Below, piece after piece: positions 1 through 9,677 of a stretch of 64,000 nt of DNA. Source of the stretch: an uncultured Ignavibacteriota bacterium (GTDB taxonomy: Bacteria > Bacteroidota > Ignavibacteria > UBA10030 > UBA8401); the NCBI GenBank assembly GCA_903861125.1, contig CAIOTF010000015.1:186001-250000 (forward strand), read 5' to 3'. The notes beneath the pieces are model-generated. The model was not told the origin of the DNA. It was given only the letters and a program-made list of their open reading frames with translations, and did no database searches. Positions within the stretch are counted from its first letter, which is position 1; every line of letters starts with the position of its first letter. The position numbers and the translations under genes are program-made.

Positions 1-2039
1 TCAATAATCTCCCGTTTTGCTGTCTCATAAAGCCGGGAATTCTCAATTGCAATGGAAGATAAATTTGCAATTGTCCGGCCCATATCAATCTCTGATACAG
101 TAAGCATCCTCGGCTCACCAATATGAGCCACAATAAGAACGCCAATTACATTTTCTTTAACGATAATCGGCAGGTAAAGAATAGAACGTAATCCCCGTTG
201 CTCGCTGATGATCCGTTCCGCCGCAGTGAGATCGACAACGGCCGTATCGTGGATGAAGACAGGCTGCGCAGTGGTGATTGCTTTTTCAATGTGAGGATGG
301 TCTTTCAGCGGCGCGCGGCGCAATTCTTCCGGAAACTGTGCAGGGAGTGCAGGCGAGGTTGCCCCAAGATATAACATCTCTCCCTCAATCAAGTAAATAG
401 CAGCACTCTTTAGATCTGATAATTCGATAATACTATCGGTGGTCGTTTGGAATACCGTATGCATGTCCAACGACGTGGAAAGGTTTTGGCTGGACTTTAA
501 CAAGGCCCTTAACTGTTGTGCATGGAGACGAAATTCGTTTTCAGCATTCTTGCGTACGGTAACATCGCGCGCAGCAGCATAAATCAGTTTCCCGGCAGAC
601 ACCGAATTCCACTCGATCCATTTGTATGAACCGTCTTTACAGCGATAACGATTCTCAAAATTTAAGACGGGCTTTTGCTCATCCAAATGCTTTATGGCGG
701 CTATCGTCGCATCCAAATCCTCGGGGTGAACAAAATCTAAAAACCTGCTTCCATCCAGATCGGCAAGAGAATACCCCAAGGTTTTTTCCCATTGAGGATT
801 TAACCGCCGGAAATACCCATCAGTATCAGATATGCAAAGAAGGTCAAGACTGGAAGAGAAATAACGATCAAGTTCTTCCTTCTTTTCATGCAATTCATCC
901 TCCACTTGTTTGCGTTCGGTAATATTTCTATGAAATGTTTGAATAATTTTTTCATCACCAATAGTCACAAGACTCGATGCTACTTCCAATTGAAGTATGC
1001 GTCCATCTTTATGATAATGTTCCACATTGAAGAAGAGTGTTTCACCGGACATCAGGTGCGACATTCTTTCAGATACCCGTTGCGATGTTTCGGGTGTATC
1101 TAAATCCTGAATGCTCATGTTCTGCATTTCTTCGACTGTGTATCCATGCATTTTTGCAAATGACTCATTCACCTTTATAATTTTTGCGTTGACCGATAAA
1201 AACATAATACCATTGATTGCTTTTTCAAACAGCGTTTGATAGTGCATTCCACTTTTGCGCGATTCTTCTTCCGCACGCAATCGTTGATTAATCTGCCGCA
1301 ATAGAATCACAAATGATAATCCGAACATGCCTATAATAACAATGATGACCGCTCCTAACGCTATCAGCAAATTGACCGAACGTTTTTCGTACGTATTGAC
1401 AGCCTGCGCGGTGCGTTTTGACAGCATACCGTAGAACTCGTCAATCGGCCTCATAATGTTGTATTTCATCTGATGGTACGCGTCGTTATTCATTAACCTG
1501 ATACCCATTTCACGATCAGGTTTATTTTTAATCGTAAATTTTCCGGTACTGTCGGCAAATATTCCTTTCACAGCATTCATCGCAATAATTTCCGTATTAA
1601 TCAATTCGTCGGAATATGCCTGCGCTTTGGATAATTTTTGGAATTCTTCGTCGGTGAAACCTTCCTGTTTCATCAGATCCTTCAGAGGTATTGCGCTTCC
1701 ATCGGGACGCGGTTTCCGGTTTTGCGGCAGGACAAGATCCCAGTAGATCCGGTTGTATTCTTCGGGACGGGGAATATTACCATTACGGATATTTACGATA
1801 GCCCAGTATCGTCGCTCATATTCTGCGTTTCCGGTAGCAACAAAACTTCGCGCCATTCGTGTTAGATCATCAGAACTTTGACGCAGTTCATCTGCCAGCA
1901 GATATGTTCGGTAGTGAACATCCCGATTTTTACTTAGTTCTCGTTGATTCAAAAACAATAAGACGGTAAGAATTACCAGGCCAATACCTAACGCAAATTG
2001 TATTCCCAACAGGTTCCGGAACATTTTTTTTAGAGACAT
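1..2039 (-). CDS. Membrane-anchored PAS-PAS-GAF sensor protein, 3' end outside window
   Basis: Open frame running off the left edge; 679 residues are visible. Start is ATG at 2039 (MSLKKMFRN), with AAGGA about 10 nt upstream. A first membrane segment (about residues 11-32, IGLVILTVLLFL) and a second (about 220-245, AVIIVIIGMFGLSF) enclose a mostly helical extracytoplasmic segment. A cytoplasmic PAS domain (about 262-385, ending HRNITERKQ), a second PAS (about 390-510, DVTVRKN) and a GAF domain (about 515-679) follow. This order is typical of sensor histidine kinases, so a kinase domain probably lies outside the window, but that cannot be seen; a cyclase or phosphatase output is also possible. 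The first PAS closely resembles one PAS of the hybrid kinase at 57324 (both contain LDTPETSQ), which suggests module duplication. Ligand unknown. Confidence 0.85.
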   Translation of the reverse strand, partial: MSLKKMFRNLLGIQFALGIGLVILTVLLFLNQRELSKNRDVHYRTYLLADELRQSSDDLTRMARSFVATGNAEYERRYWAIVNIRNGNIPRPEEYNRIYWDLVLPQNRKPRPDGSAIPLKDLMKQEGFTDEEFQKLSKAQAYSDELINTEIIAMNAVKGIFADSTGKFTIKNKPDREMGIRLMNNDAYHQMKYNIMRPIDEFYGMLSKRTAQAVNTYEKRSVNLLIALGAVIIVIIGMFGLSFVILLRQINQRLRAEEESRKSGMHYQTLFEKAINGIMFLSVNAKIIKVNESFAKMHGYTVEEMQNMSIQDLDTPETSQRVSERMSHLMSGETLFFNVEHYHKDGRILQLEVASSLVTIGDEKIIQTFHRNITERKQVEDELHEKKEELDRYFSSSLDLLCISDTDGYFRRLNPQWEKTLGYSLADLDGSRFLDFVHPEDLDATIAAIKHLDEQKPVLNFENRYRCKDGSYKWIEWNSVSAGKLIYAAARDVTVRKNAENEFRLHAQQLRALLKSSQNLSTSLDMHTVFQTTTDSIIELSDLKSAAIYLIEGEMLYLGATSPALPAQFPEELRRAPLKDHPHIEKAITTAQPVFIHDTAVVDLTAAERIISEQRGLRSILYLPIIVKENVIGVLIVAHIGEPRMLTVSEIDMGRTIANLSSIAIENSRLYETAKREII

Positions 2040-2096
2040 AGCAGGTTATTCCTTCAATTATGTATCAATTCCTCGTGGAAAAGAATTAACAGATGT

Positions 2097-2160
2097 GACA
2101 TCTGAATAATCTCACATCAATGTCAGAATGACAATGGACAAGCTATTTTTCTGATGTTTC
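2097..2160. repeat. Inverted-end intergenic repeat (GACATCTGA family), copy 1
   Basis: A 64-bp element whose ends are imperfect inverted repeats (GACATCTGAATAAT at 2097-2110, ATTTTTCTGATGTTTC at 2145-2160). The core (CTCACATCAATGTCAGAATG) nearly matches the copy at 57255-57316. It lies just upstream of the sensor gene that starts at 2039. Other copies are at 6995-7230 and 31025-31153. Confidence 0.75.
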
Positions 2161-2645
2161 AACATATAAGTTTTGCCGTGTTTTTTTAAACAAAAAACAG
2201 CGGTTCATTCTAAAATGCCTCTCAAGCACAGTTTATATATAAGTGGAAAGTAATTAAAAAAGGTAAGATTAACACTGTTAATTTATCTGTACGGTATTTA
2301 TGTTAATATTTTTCTTAGTGTTTCAGCAGATATTAACGGGCATATATAATTGCAATTTACATACAGTGCGGTAAGGCTCTCGCCTTTCCCTCGTAACCAC
2401 AGAACGTAACAGTTTTTACGGCGGGGGACTTTGCGAAGACTCGAGGTGCAATAAACGATTTCTTTTATCCATACATACTATTCACCGAAAGCATGGCTGC
2501 ATTCAGGATTTGTTCCAGTGGTTACGCCGAAAGGCGCACTTGAATGGGGTGAGGTTCCGTCATCGACTGAATCTATTGTGGGGTCAATATTTTGTTCCAC
2601 TTTTCCAGGACCCTGATTTAACTTCCCGAAGAAGACAATCTGTGT
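2161..2645. other. Intergenic region with a possible structured leader
   Basis: About 485 bp between two minus-strand genes without a credible ORF. Read on the minus strand (the direction of the sensor gene at 2039), positions 2363-2452 can form several helices: AAGGC-GAGA-GCCTT with a GNRA-type loop (2371-2384), CGTAA-N6-TTACG (2405-2420), and an enclosing CCTCG/CGAGG pairing. This could be a regulatory leader of the PAS/GAF sensor. It is a single copy, so there is no covariation support, and no known riboswitch class is convincingly matched. Confidence 0.3.
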
Positions 2646-5600
2646 TCACAGATCGTTCGAAACAATCTCCATCACCCTTTGTGCAAGTGTTTCCGGTTTG
2701 TACGGCTTTTGGAAAAATCCCATCGGACGCTCTTTTTCAAAGTGCAATAACGTCTCTTCTTCGGTGTATCCTGAACAGAGAAGCACCTTTACGTTTTTAT
2801 TGATCTGAATGAGCTGCTCAAAAACATCTTTTCCGTTCATATGCGGCATTGAAAAATCAAGAATCACCATTGAGACATTCTGGAATTCCTGACGATAATA
2901 TTCAATCCCTTGTACCGGATCTGATGAACCTATAACCGTAAAGTGGTATTCGGTGAAAATATCTTCAAGCAGTTGAAATACAAAAGGATCATCATCAATA
3001 ATTAAAATGGTTTTCCCCTCCCCTGCCAACACTAACGATTTTTCCTTCTCAGGAACATTCATAATCTGGGAAGTATCTACTAATGGTAATACAACCTCAA
3101 ATTGTGTTCCTGTTCCTACTGTACTCTCGATTCGCATTCCACCTTTATGCCCTTTGATAATACCTAATACTGCGGAAAGCCCAAGACCACGACCGGTGAA
3201 TTTAGTCGTGAAAAATGGATCAAAAATACGAGTGAGTGTTTCTTGAGACATACCACTGCCGGTATCGCTCACTTGTAACAATGCATACCTACCCGGTAAA
3301 AGCGGATGATGTGTATACTCACAATATTTATTGTCATCGTGTGCAAGCTCAATGCTGTTTGTGCGTACGGTTATTACTCCCGGTTTTGTTTCCATTGCAT
3401 CGCTGGCATTGATAATAAGATTCATAATTATTTGTTGAATCTGGCCGCTATCAGCTATGATACACGGCGCCGGAGTACATAGTTCGTATCGTAATTCTGC
3501 ATTCTTGGCAACCGAAACTTCGAGTATGCTGATATTTTCTCTGACTAACAGATTGAGATCAATTCTTTCCATCAAAAACTTTCCTCTTCCGGAATAGGCG
3601 AGCAATTGCTTGGTAAGATCAGCAGCATGTTCGGATGCTTTTATTGCTTTATTGATATTACCAATGGCTGGATTCTCTTCGGGAATTTTTTTGAGTGCAA
3701 GAGATGATTGTCCCATAATTGCATTCAGAAGATTGTTGAAGTCGTGCGCAATACCCCCGGCCAGCGTTCCGATACTTTCAAGTTTCTGTGCGTTACGGAG
3801 TGCTTGCTCCATTTGCTTGCGCTCGCTAATGTCTACAAACGTAGCAAGCGAATATTCTTCACCGCCAAATTCCAACGTTTCCCAGGAGCCAGAGGCGGTA
3901 ATGATTTTTTTATCCTTTGAGTAAAATCGAACTTCAATGTTTCTCAACAGAGAGTCTTTTTTCATTAGTTCAACCAACAGTTTTTCACGCTCATGAAGGT
4001 CAACCCAAAGTCCCTTTTGAAAAACTGTGGACCCAATGACTTCATCGCGACTATAACCGAAGATGTTCGTAAAGGATTCATTTACTTCCATGAGCATTCC
4101 ATCGCTGATTCGTGTTAATGTGATCGCCGATGGGTTTGAACTGAACAATTTTACATATTTTTCTTCGGATAGCTTCAGCGCATTCTGTGCCCTCTTCTGC
4201 TCCGTGACGTCGCGTTCGATGACTATAGACAAGTGCTTGCCTCCAATCATCATCTCCTGGGCTCTGACCTCAGTGTCGAAGAACGAGCCGTCTTTGCGTT
4301 TGTGACGAATTTCGAAATCCGGAGTCTGCTTTTCATTGCCCCCCCGCTGTCTGGCTTGCACTATGTGCGCTCTGGTTTGAGCCGTTTCCAAAGACAATTC
4401 CGGCTCCACAAATGAGGTCGTCTTACCAAGAAGTTCCTCACGAGAATAGCCGAACGATTGGAGTGCCTTGTTATTGGCGTCTCTGATCACCGGTTGTTCA
4501 TCCGGAAATAGTTCGAGTATCAGGATCAAATCACTCGCATGCTCGAAGAGAGAGCGATATTGTCCTTCACTCTCATGAAGTTTTTCTTTGGCATGTTTCT
4601 GCTCCGTGATATCTATCATCGAGGACATAAGATACAGCGGTTTGTTTTGTTGATCACAGCGTAATGATGAGCTTAAATCTACCCAAATAATGGAACCGTT
4701 TTTATGAACAAACCTTTTTTCGAACCGGACCGATTTTTTTTTGCCAGAACTGATAGCGTCAATATGGTTTTGTGTCAACTCAATATCGTCGGGATAGGTA
4801 ATCTCCTGCCATTTTTTTTCTTGCATTTCCTGATGAGAATAGCCCAGCATATCGCAGAGCGCTTTATTCACATTAATCTTACCGTTGAAATAGGTGATTG
4901 AATTTCCAATCGTGGAATATTCAAACATATATTTAAATCTGTCTTCACTTTCAATCAATGCATGTTCTGCCAACTTGCGTTCGGTGATGTTGCTGCAAAT
5001 AGTGAGTATTCGTGTCTCTTCCCCTTCCCCTTCTACCGTAGCACTGATCTCAACCGGAGTAATCCGGCCTGCACCATCAACGTAATCAAGCACTAGGTTT
5101 CTGATAAATCCGTCCTTCGCACATCGAGCTACCGCTTCTGCATTTCTCTGCTTTTCATATTCGGCGGTCCATTCTAAAACATTTTTTCCCAGAATTTCGC
5201 GAAGTTCATTATGGCCGCTGAGCCGCACATATTCTTCGTTCGCGTCTATAACCGCACCATTCGAATCAATAATAAGATACCCGGTCCCCGTATTCTCGAT
5301 GAGGGTGCGATACTTCGATTCACTCTGTTTTAGATTATCTTCCGCCCGTTTTCGTTCCGTAATATCCGTCGATATTCCGCAGATACCTTTGACAGTATTA
5401 TTATTGTCCCATAAAGGAAACTTAATAGAAAGGTAATAATTATTTCCCGTCGCATTTTCAAGTTGTTCTTCTTTTTCTTCAACAACACCAAGTTCCATAA
5501 CCTCGATATCATGTGTACGGAAATTCTTCCCAGTGTCGCCTGGAAACATTTCTATATCTGTTTTTCCAATGAGCATCTCACGATGGTAACCCGTTGATTC

Positions 5601-6611
5601 TTCAAATTTTTTATTCACGAGTTCATAACGGCCTTCTCTATCTTTCACATAAATGAGCGCACCGTTATTCTCTATGATGTCGGATAAAAATTGCTCGTTC
5701 TCCTTTAATTTATTTTCCACGCGTTTACGCTCGGTAATGTCTTGAAGAAAAACAACTAATCGTCCGCCTTCGATCTGCCGATACTGAACACTGACTTCGA
5801 CGTTAAAAATAGATCCATCTTTTCGGCGATGTTTCGATTCGAAACGATCTTCTCCTTGATCGATAACTTTTTTAATATGATCTACTGTGGCCACACGTGT
5901 TTCTTTACACTCTACATCGGATATTCGCATGGACAGCAACTCGAGCATGGTATATCCGCTCATCCGACAATACGCTTCATTTACTTGCAATAATTTTCCG
6001 TTAACATCTGTCAACCAAAACCCATCCATTGCTGTTTGAAGAAGTGTTCGATAACGCTCGTCGTCTTCAAGTATCTTCTTCCGAGTCTCGATCTCTTTCA
6101 GATTCTTTAATCCCATTCCGGATATCACTTCTATCAATCCTTTTATGAAAAATAGATAGCTCTTTAATTGTTCCTGTGTCCAAATTGGCACCTTCTTTAC
6201 CGCTTCGATATATTCATTCTCGTCAAAACCATATTGTTTGGCTTGTGCCCTGAAAAAATCAAGATTTGGCTTTTCCAAAAAAAACTGCCCGGTGAAAAAA
6301 TTGCCATAGTGAATCCCTTCGATGACAATGGGAGTTGCATTATCAACAAGCCCGTGAGGACAACGATAACTTACGGCCGGGTTAGCTTCTGATAGATGAT
6401 CTTTAATGTATTGGTCACTTTTGATGCATTCTTTTTCGCATTCTTTATTCGCCCTATGAAATTTCGTGCAAACGTCTTGCCATGCACTAGCGGTAAGAAT
6501 ATTGCCGTCATTATCAATGATTGCTGAAGGAAAGGTATATATATCATTCAGTCTGTCCTGCAACATTTGGAATTGTTGCACATCAATAAGATCTTTTAAT
6601 GTGTATTTCAT
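2646..6611 (-). CDS. PocR-PAS(6) hybrid histidine kinase with C-terminal receiver
   Basis: A soluble 1321-residue hybrid kinase. ATG at 6611 is chosen over the upstream in-frame GTG (6617) because AGGGG sits 5 nt before the ATG. The N-terminal ~165 residues resemble the PocR ligand-binding domain (LKDLIDVQQFQMLQD, CP.GLVD and GQFF signatures; Cys-rich HRANKECEKECIKSD). Six PAS domains fill about residues 182-930, each ending in a DITERK-like linker. The HisKA phospho-acceptor is about His956 (IAHDFNN). The HATPase shows N- and G-box motifs (NLIINASDAM, DTGSGM, GRGLGLS). The receiver has its phospho-acceptor at about Asp1252 (VILDFSMP) and the conserved Lys (QKPY). PocR domains usually bind small organic ligands. 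With no membrane segment the signal is presumably cytosolic. No output domain is present, so a partner regulator or phosphotransfer protein is expected. The gene at 57324 has the same kinase/receiver layout. Confidence 0.93.
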   Translation of the reverse strand: MKYTLKDLIDVQQFQMLQDRLNDIYTFPSAIIDNDGNILTASAWQDVCTKFHRANKECEKECIKSDQYIKDHLSEANPAVSYRCPHGLVDNATPIVIEGIHYGNFFTGQFFLEKPNLDFFRAQAKQYGFDENEYIEAVKKVPIWTQEQLKSYLFFIKGLIEVISGMGLKNLKEIETRKKILEDDERYRTLLQTAMDGFWLTDVNGKLLQVNEAYCRMSGYTMLELLSMRISDVECKETRVATVDHIKKVIDQGEDRFESKHRRKDGSIFNVEVSVQYRQIEGGRLVVFLQDITERKRVENKLKENEQFLSDIIENNGALIYVKDREGRYELVNKKFEESTGYHREMLIGKTDIEMFPGDTGKNFRTHDIEVMELGVVEEKEEQLENATGNNYYLSIKFPLWDNNNTVKGICGISTDITERKRAEDNLKQSESKYRTLIENTGTGYLIIDSNGAVIDANEEYVRLSGHNELREILGKNVLEWTAEYEKQRNAEAVARCAKDGFIRNLVLDYVDGAGRITPVEISATVEGEGEETRILTICSNITERKLAEHALIESEDRFKYMFEYSTIGNSITYFNGKINVNKALCDMLGYSHQEMQEKKWQEITYPDDIELTQNHIDAISSGKKKSVRFEKRFVHKNGSIIWVDLSSSLRCDQQNKPLYLMSSMIDITEQKHAKEKLHESEGQYRSLFEHASDLILILELFPDEQPVIRDANNKALQSFGYSREELLGKTTSFVEPELSLETAQTRAHIVQARQRGGNEKQTPDFEIRHKRKDGSFFDTEVRAQEMMIGGKHLSIVIERDVTEQKRAQNALKLSEEKYVKLFSSNPSAITLTRISDGMLMEVNESFTNIFGYSRDEVIGSTVFQKGLWVDLHEREKLLVELMKKDSLLRNIEVRFYSKDKKIITASGSWETLEFGGEEYSLATFVDISERKQMEQALRNAQKLESIGTLAGGIAHDFNNLLNAIMGQSSLALKKIPEENPAIGNINKAIKASEHAADLTKQLLAYSGRGKFLMERIDLNLLVRENISILEVSVAKNAELRYELCTPAPCIIADSGQIQQIIMNLIINASDAMETKPGVITVRTNSIELAHDDNKYCEYTHHPLLPGRYALLQVSDTGSGMSQETLTRIFDPFFTTKFTGRGLGLSAVLGIIKGHKGGMRIESTVGTGTQFEVVLPLVDTSQIMNVPEKEKSLVLAGEGKTILIIDDDPFVFQLLEDIFTEYHFTVIGSSDPVQGIEYYRQEFQNVSMVILDFSMPHMNGKDVFEQLIQINKNVKVLLCSGYTEEETLLHFEKERPMGFFQKPYKPETLAQRVMEIVSNDL

Positions 6612-6994
6612 AAACACCCCTAATTTATAAAATCACTTTGTTTGATGAATATATTCTTATCTATGGTGAATAACAATATATCCTCGTGAAGGTATTGAAC
6701 CACAGCGCAAATTTATCCTGATGATGGAGAGTTCACTATTTTTGAGAATCTCTTTATGGTAAAAGAAAGGCTCGCACCTTCTTTTTGTATACTTACCTTT
6801 TGTAGCGAGGATTTTGCGGAGGTATTGGACAGACTATCTATACGTTCATCATTGCGTGTTCGCCAATCCACTACGGTATGGTGGCAAAATCAGAATAAGG
6901 ATCGACATTTAGACGGTTTGATAGAATTATGTCTCATTATCGAAGTAGCAAAGTATTAAAGTTTTATTATGGTGAAATAAAAGAAAATGACGTA
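6612..6994. other. Intergenic region, no gene recognised
   Basis: Upstream of the hybrid kinase. Short open frames (for example 6756-6959, 67 codons) lack a ribosome-binding site, recognisable motifs or gene-like composition. This stretch should contain the kinase promoter, but I could not assign one. Confidence 0.4.
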
Positions 6995-7232
6995 GAGATA
7001 TCTGATAAATTGGTTACCCATTGTCATTCTGAACGAAGTGAAGGATCCAGTTTCTGGATTCTTCAGTCGCTTCGTGCACGACTGACGCCCGCCAGAACGC
7101 GAAGCGGACTGGTCGGTCAGGTCCAAAGGATTCCACGGCCCTTTGGGCCTTCGGAGCAGGCGCTCCTTCAGACTGATGCTTTGTCATCCTGACATTGATG
7201 TGAGTTTTTTCAGATGTCTCACGTAATAAAAA
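6995..7232. repeat. Inverted-end repeat copy 2, interrupted by a second repeat
   Basis: The left end (GAGATATCTGATAAAT, from 6995) and right end (GTTTTTTCAGATGTCTC, to 7220) match the repeat family at 2097 and 57255. The element's middle is split: TGTCATTCTGA (7022-7032) and TGTCATCCTGA (7182-7192) flank about 150 bp of foreign repeat. That insert begins with the widespread ACGAAGTGAAGGATC-type motif. Its positions 7120-7162 are the reverse complement, with 2 mismatches in 43, of 48440-48482 inside a T9SS-tail pseudogene. The near-identical 11-mers look like a target-site duplication of a nested insertion. Confidence 0.65.
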
Positions 7233-7372
7233 CATCATACGGAAACTCGGTGTCATTCAGGTTTGGGGGTTAGTTTTTCGGTGTCGAGAGGATCAGGCGG
7301 CACGAAGCGAGCCGCCGTGTTTGGTTTAGACTCTTTTTGCTCACATATTCTAATGGACAGCAGCCGACAACA

Positions 7373-8971
7373 TTATTCTGTCTTTTTTTTCAGTATCCGT
7401 TCAGCGTGTCCGGGAAAATATTTCCCCACACAATCCGGACAAAATCCATGCGAAAATTTGGCATTGGTATGTTTTTGCACGTAAATTTCAACCTGATTCC
7501 AAAATCCTTCGTCATCCCTGATCTTTTTGCAGCCCGAACAGATCGGCACAATTCCTTTTAATGTTTTCACTTCGACAAGCGCACTTTGCAGACCTTTAAT
7601 CAATCGTTCTCGTTCTATTTCGTTTTTTTTGCGGTCGGAAATATCGGTATGGGTGCCAAACATCTTTAGAGGCTCACCTTTGGCGGAACGCGTAACAATC
7701 CGGCCGCGGTCCTGTACCCAAACCCAGTGCCCCTGTTTATGCTTAATCCGGCATTCGCAGATGTAGTACGGCAGTTCACCCGCCAAATGGCGTCCGAGTA
7801 ATTCTGCCGATTTTTTCAGATCGTCGGGGTGTACGAGCTTTTGCCAGGTTGAAATGTTGGAGGAAGAAAGTTCATTAAGACGATAACCGATAATTTCGGC
7901 CCATCGCTCATTGTAGACTGTTTCACCGGTCTGAATATTCCATTCCCATGTACCAACATTGGTACCTTCAATGATCCCCTGAAGCCGCACGCGCTTATCC
8001 ATCAGTATCACTTCGGCCCGCTTACGTTCGGTAATATCAATGACAAACACGGATAATCCCCTGATGATGTTATGCTCATCATATATTGGATTATATCTGT
8101 TTTCATAGAAAGTTCTTTTCAATTGTTCAGATCCATATTCTTCTTCATTAACAAACGATTTTCCTTGCAGCGCACTATCAAAATTATGTTTCGCTTTTTC
8201 ACGATCATCTTTATTGGCAATAAGTTGAAGCATGTTGGTGCCGACAGTAATATCAACCCCCCATAATTCTTTCATTGTGTCCTTATGCAGCTTTGAAAAA
8301 TCCATGTAGCAATACTCTTTATCCAACGCAAAGAATATCATTCCCTGAGGACTTTCCAGTATTGAATTTTTCAACAACGATATCTTTTTATATTTTTCTT
8401 TGGATTCATTAAGTTTTTCTTCAGCCGTAATGCGTTCGGTAATATCTACCGCACTGACAAAACATTCACCTGATTTCTTGTTGGAAATACCGATACACTG
8501 AACGGTCATCCGTTCTTTGTTACTCCGAACCAAAGTCACATCGCATAATTGTTTAACGTTGCTGGAGAATACTTTTTCAAGAAACTCATTGAATGCAGGC
8601 TTTGTTTCATCGGTAACAAAAAATCCAAACCGCGCATTCAGCAATTGAGAGCGTTCCTTACCGAGCATCCCCGCACCAATATGATTAATTTCTCGTATTT
8701 CACCTTCATTGGAAAGGGTAAAATAGCCCGCCGGTGCAAAATCGTACAATTCACCATATTTTTCTGCAGCCTCTTCTGCCCTCTCTTTTGCCCGCATCAG
8801 TTCTTCATTCTGCATTTCCAATTCGATTTGGTGCACTTCAAGTTCGTGAACAATTTTCTGCATTTCAATTTCCGAAAGTTTCGCATCGGTTTTCGATGCT
8901 TTCATTTTCAGCAGATCTTCTGCTCTTTGGCGGAGAAGAGCGGCGTCTATTTTGCTTGGAGTATTTTTCAT
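7373..8971 (-). CDS. Triple-PAS protein with C-terminal Cys4 motif, no kinase domain
   Basis: A 532-residue soluble protein. The N-terminal helical segment (residues about 1-60, with HELEVHQIELEMQNEEL) and first PAS (about 70-185, DFAPAGYFTLS) closely match the N terminus of the hybrid kinase at 57324. Two further PAS domains follow (about 200-320 and 325-450, ending TDISDRKK), then a short coiled coil. A C-terminal motif has paired cysteines at about 478/481 (PICSGCKKIRDD) and 511/514 (FCPDC). This C-terminal module recurs in bacterial PAS and receiver proteins and looks like a metal site; its function is not established. There is no HisKA, HATPase, GGDEF or EAL domain, so the protein may act as a signalling adaptor or redox/metal sensor. 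ATG at 8971 is the only good start; its ribosome-binding site is weak. Confidence 0.85.
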   Translation of the reverse strand: MKNTPSKIDAALLRQRAEDLLKMKASKTDAKLSEIEMQKIVHELEVHQIELEMQNEELMRAKERAEEAAEKYGELYDFAPAGYFTLSNEGEIREINHIGAGMLGKERSQLLNARFGFFVTDETKPAFNEFLEKVFSSNVKQLCDVTLVRSNKERMTVQCIGISNKKSGECFVSAVDITERITAEEKLNESKEKYKKISLLKNSILESPQGMIFFALDKEYCYMDFSKLHKDTMKELWGVDITVGTNMLQLIANKDDREKAKHNFDSALQGKSFVNEEEYGSEQLKRTFYENRYNPIYDEHNIIRGLSVFVIDITERKRAEVILMDKRVRLQGIIEGTNVGTWEWNIQTGETVYNERWAEIIGYRLNELSSSNISTWQKLVHPDDLKKSAELLGRHLAGELPYYICECRIKHKQGHWVWVQDRGRIVTRSAKGEPLKMFGTHTDISDRKKNEIERERLIKGLQSALVEVKTLKGIVPICSGCKKIRDDEGFWNQVEIYVQKHTNAKFSHGFCPDCVGKYFPGHAERILKKKTE

Positions 8972-9656
8972 ATCACGAATTGTAATGTTGTAATACAGTA
9001 AACGGGAAATAGATATTTATCTGTTGCTTGTTTGGTCGATGCGAAATTAAATACGGAATCGAAACCCGTAATCATAGTAGATAATCGAACACGATTAACG
9101 GCGGAGTGCGGTGTAGACATAGTGTGCGAAGAGTGTGCCAAGTACCGACCCCAAATGATATCCTAAATTGCCGCAAATACTTGGTATAAATATATTATTT
9201 TAATTATTAATGTTCTATAAAATATTTTATCGATTTACGCTGCGTGAATTCGTAAAAATTTATTTAAGATACCTCGGGATTTTTTCGATATTTGAATTAA
9301 GAATGGTTGGTACGAGTTTTGAAACGAAAATGATAAGGTTTGCATTGATGCGGGCATTCTTAAGGTGGTTTCGCTCTTTTCTTTTTAGATGTGCGCCCCA
9401 CCAACATGTCTTTTAGTATTCTCTTCTCTTGATCGGGGAGCAAATTTAAGATGTAAATATTCTTTATGTCTTTTATTGCCGAGGATGAATTGAGCACAAA
9501 ACCGTCGGAAGTAGTTCGCGATAGTCTCAGTTGCAGAGCTTTATGTTATTATACCAACAAAAATAGCTCCCTTCAGAAACGGAACAATTAGTATGACATG
9601 ATTTATCTTGATTCTTCACTTTGGAAAGTATACATTTTTATAAGTTCATTTGATTA
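8972..9656. other. Long intergenic region, nothing recognised
   Basis: About 685 bp of AT-rich sequence between divergently oriented genes (8971 minus, 9678 plus). No convincing ORF, RNA gene or repeat of the families found elsewhere in the window is visible. It should hold promoters for both flanking genes, but no clear TTG-N20-TAnnTTTG pair was found. Confidence 0.4.
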
Positions 9657-9677
9657 TTGAAGATAAAGGAATCGGTA

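Noticed and set aside
2341-2460. c-di-GMP-I riboswitch
   Set aside because: Only short pieces (CGCAAAG, GGTTACGA) match; the P2 hairpin and tetraloop/receptor are absent. Kept only as a generic structured-leader candidate.
6756-6959. 67-codon open frame upstream of the PocR kinase
   Set aside because: No ribosome-binding site, no similarity to a known family, AT-rich intergenic context; not supported as a gene.
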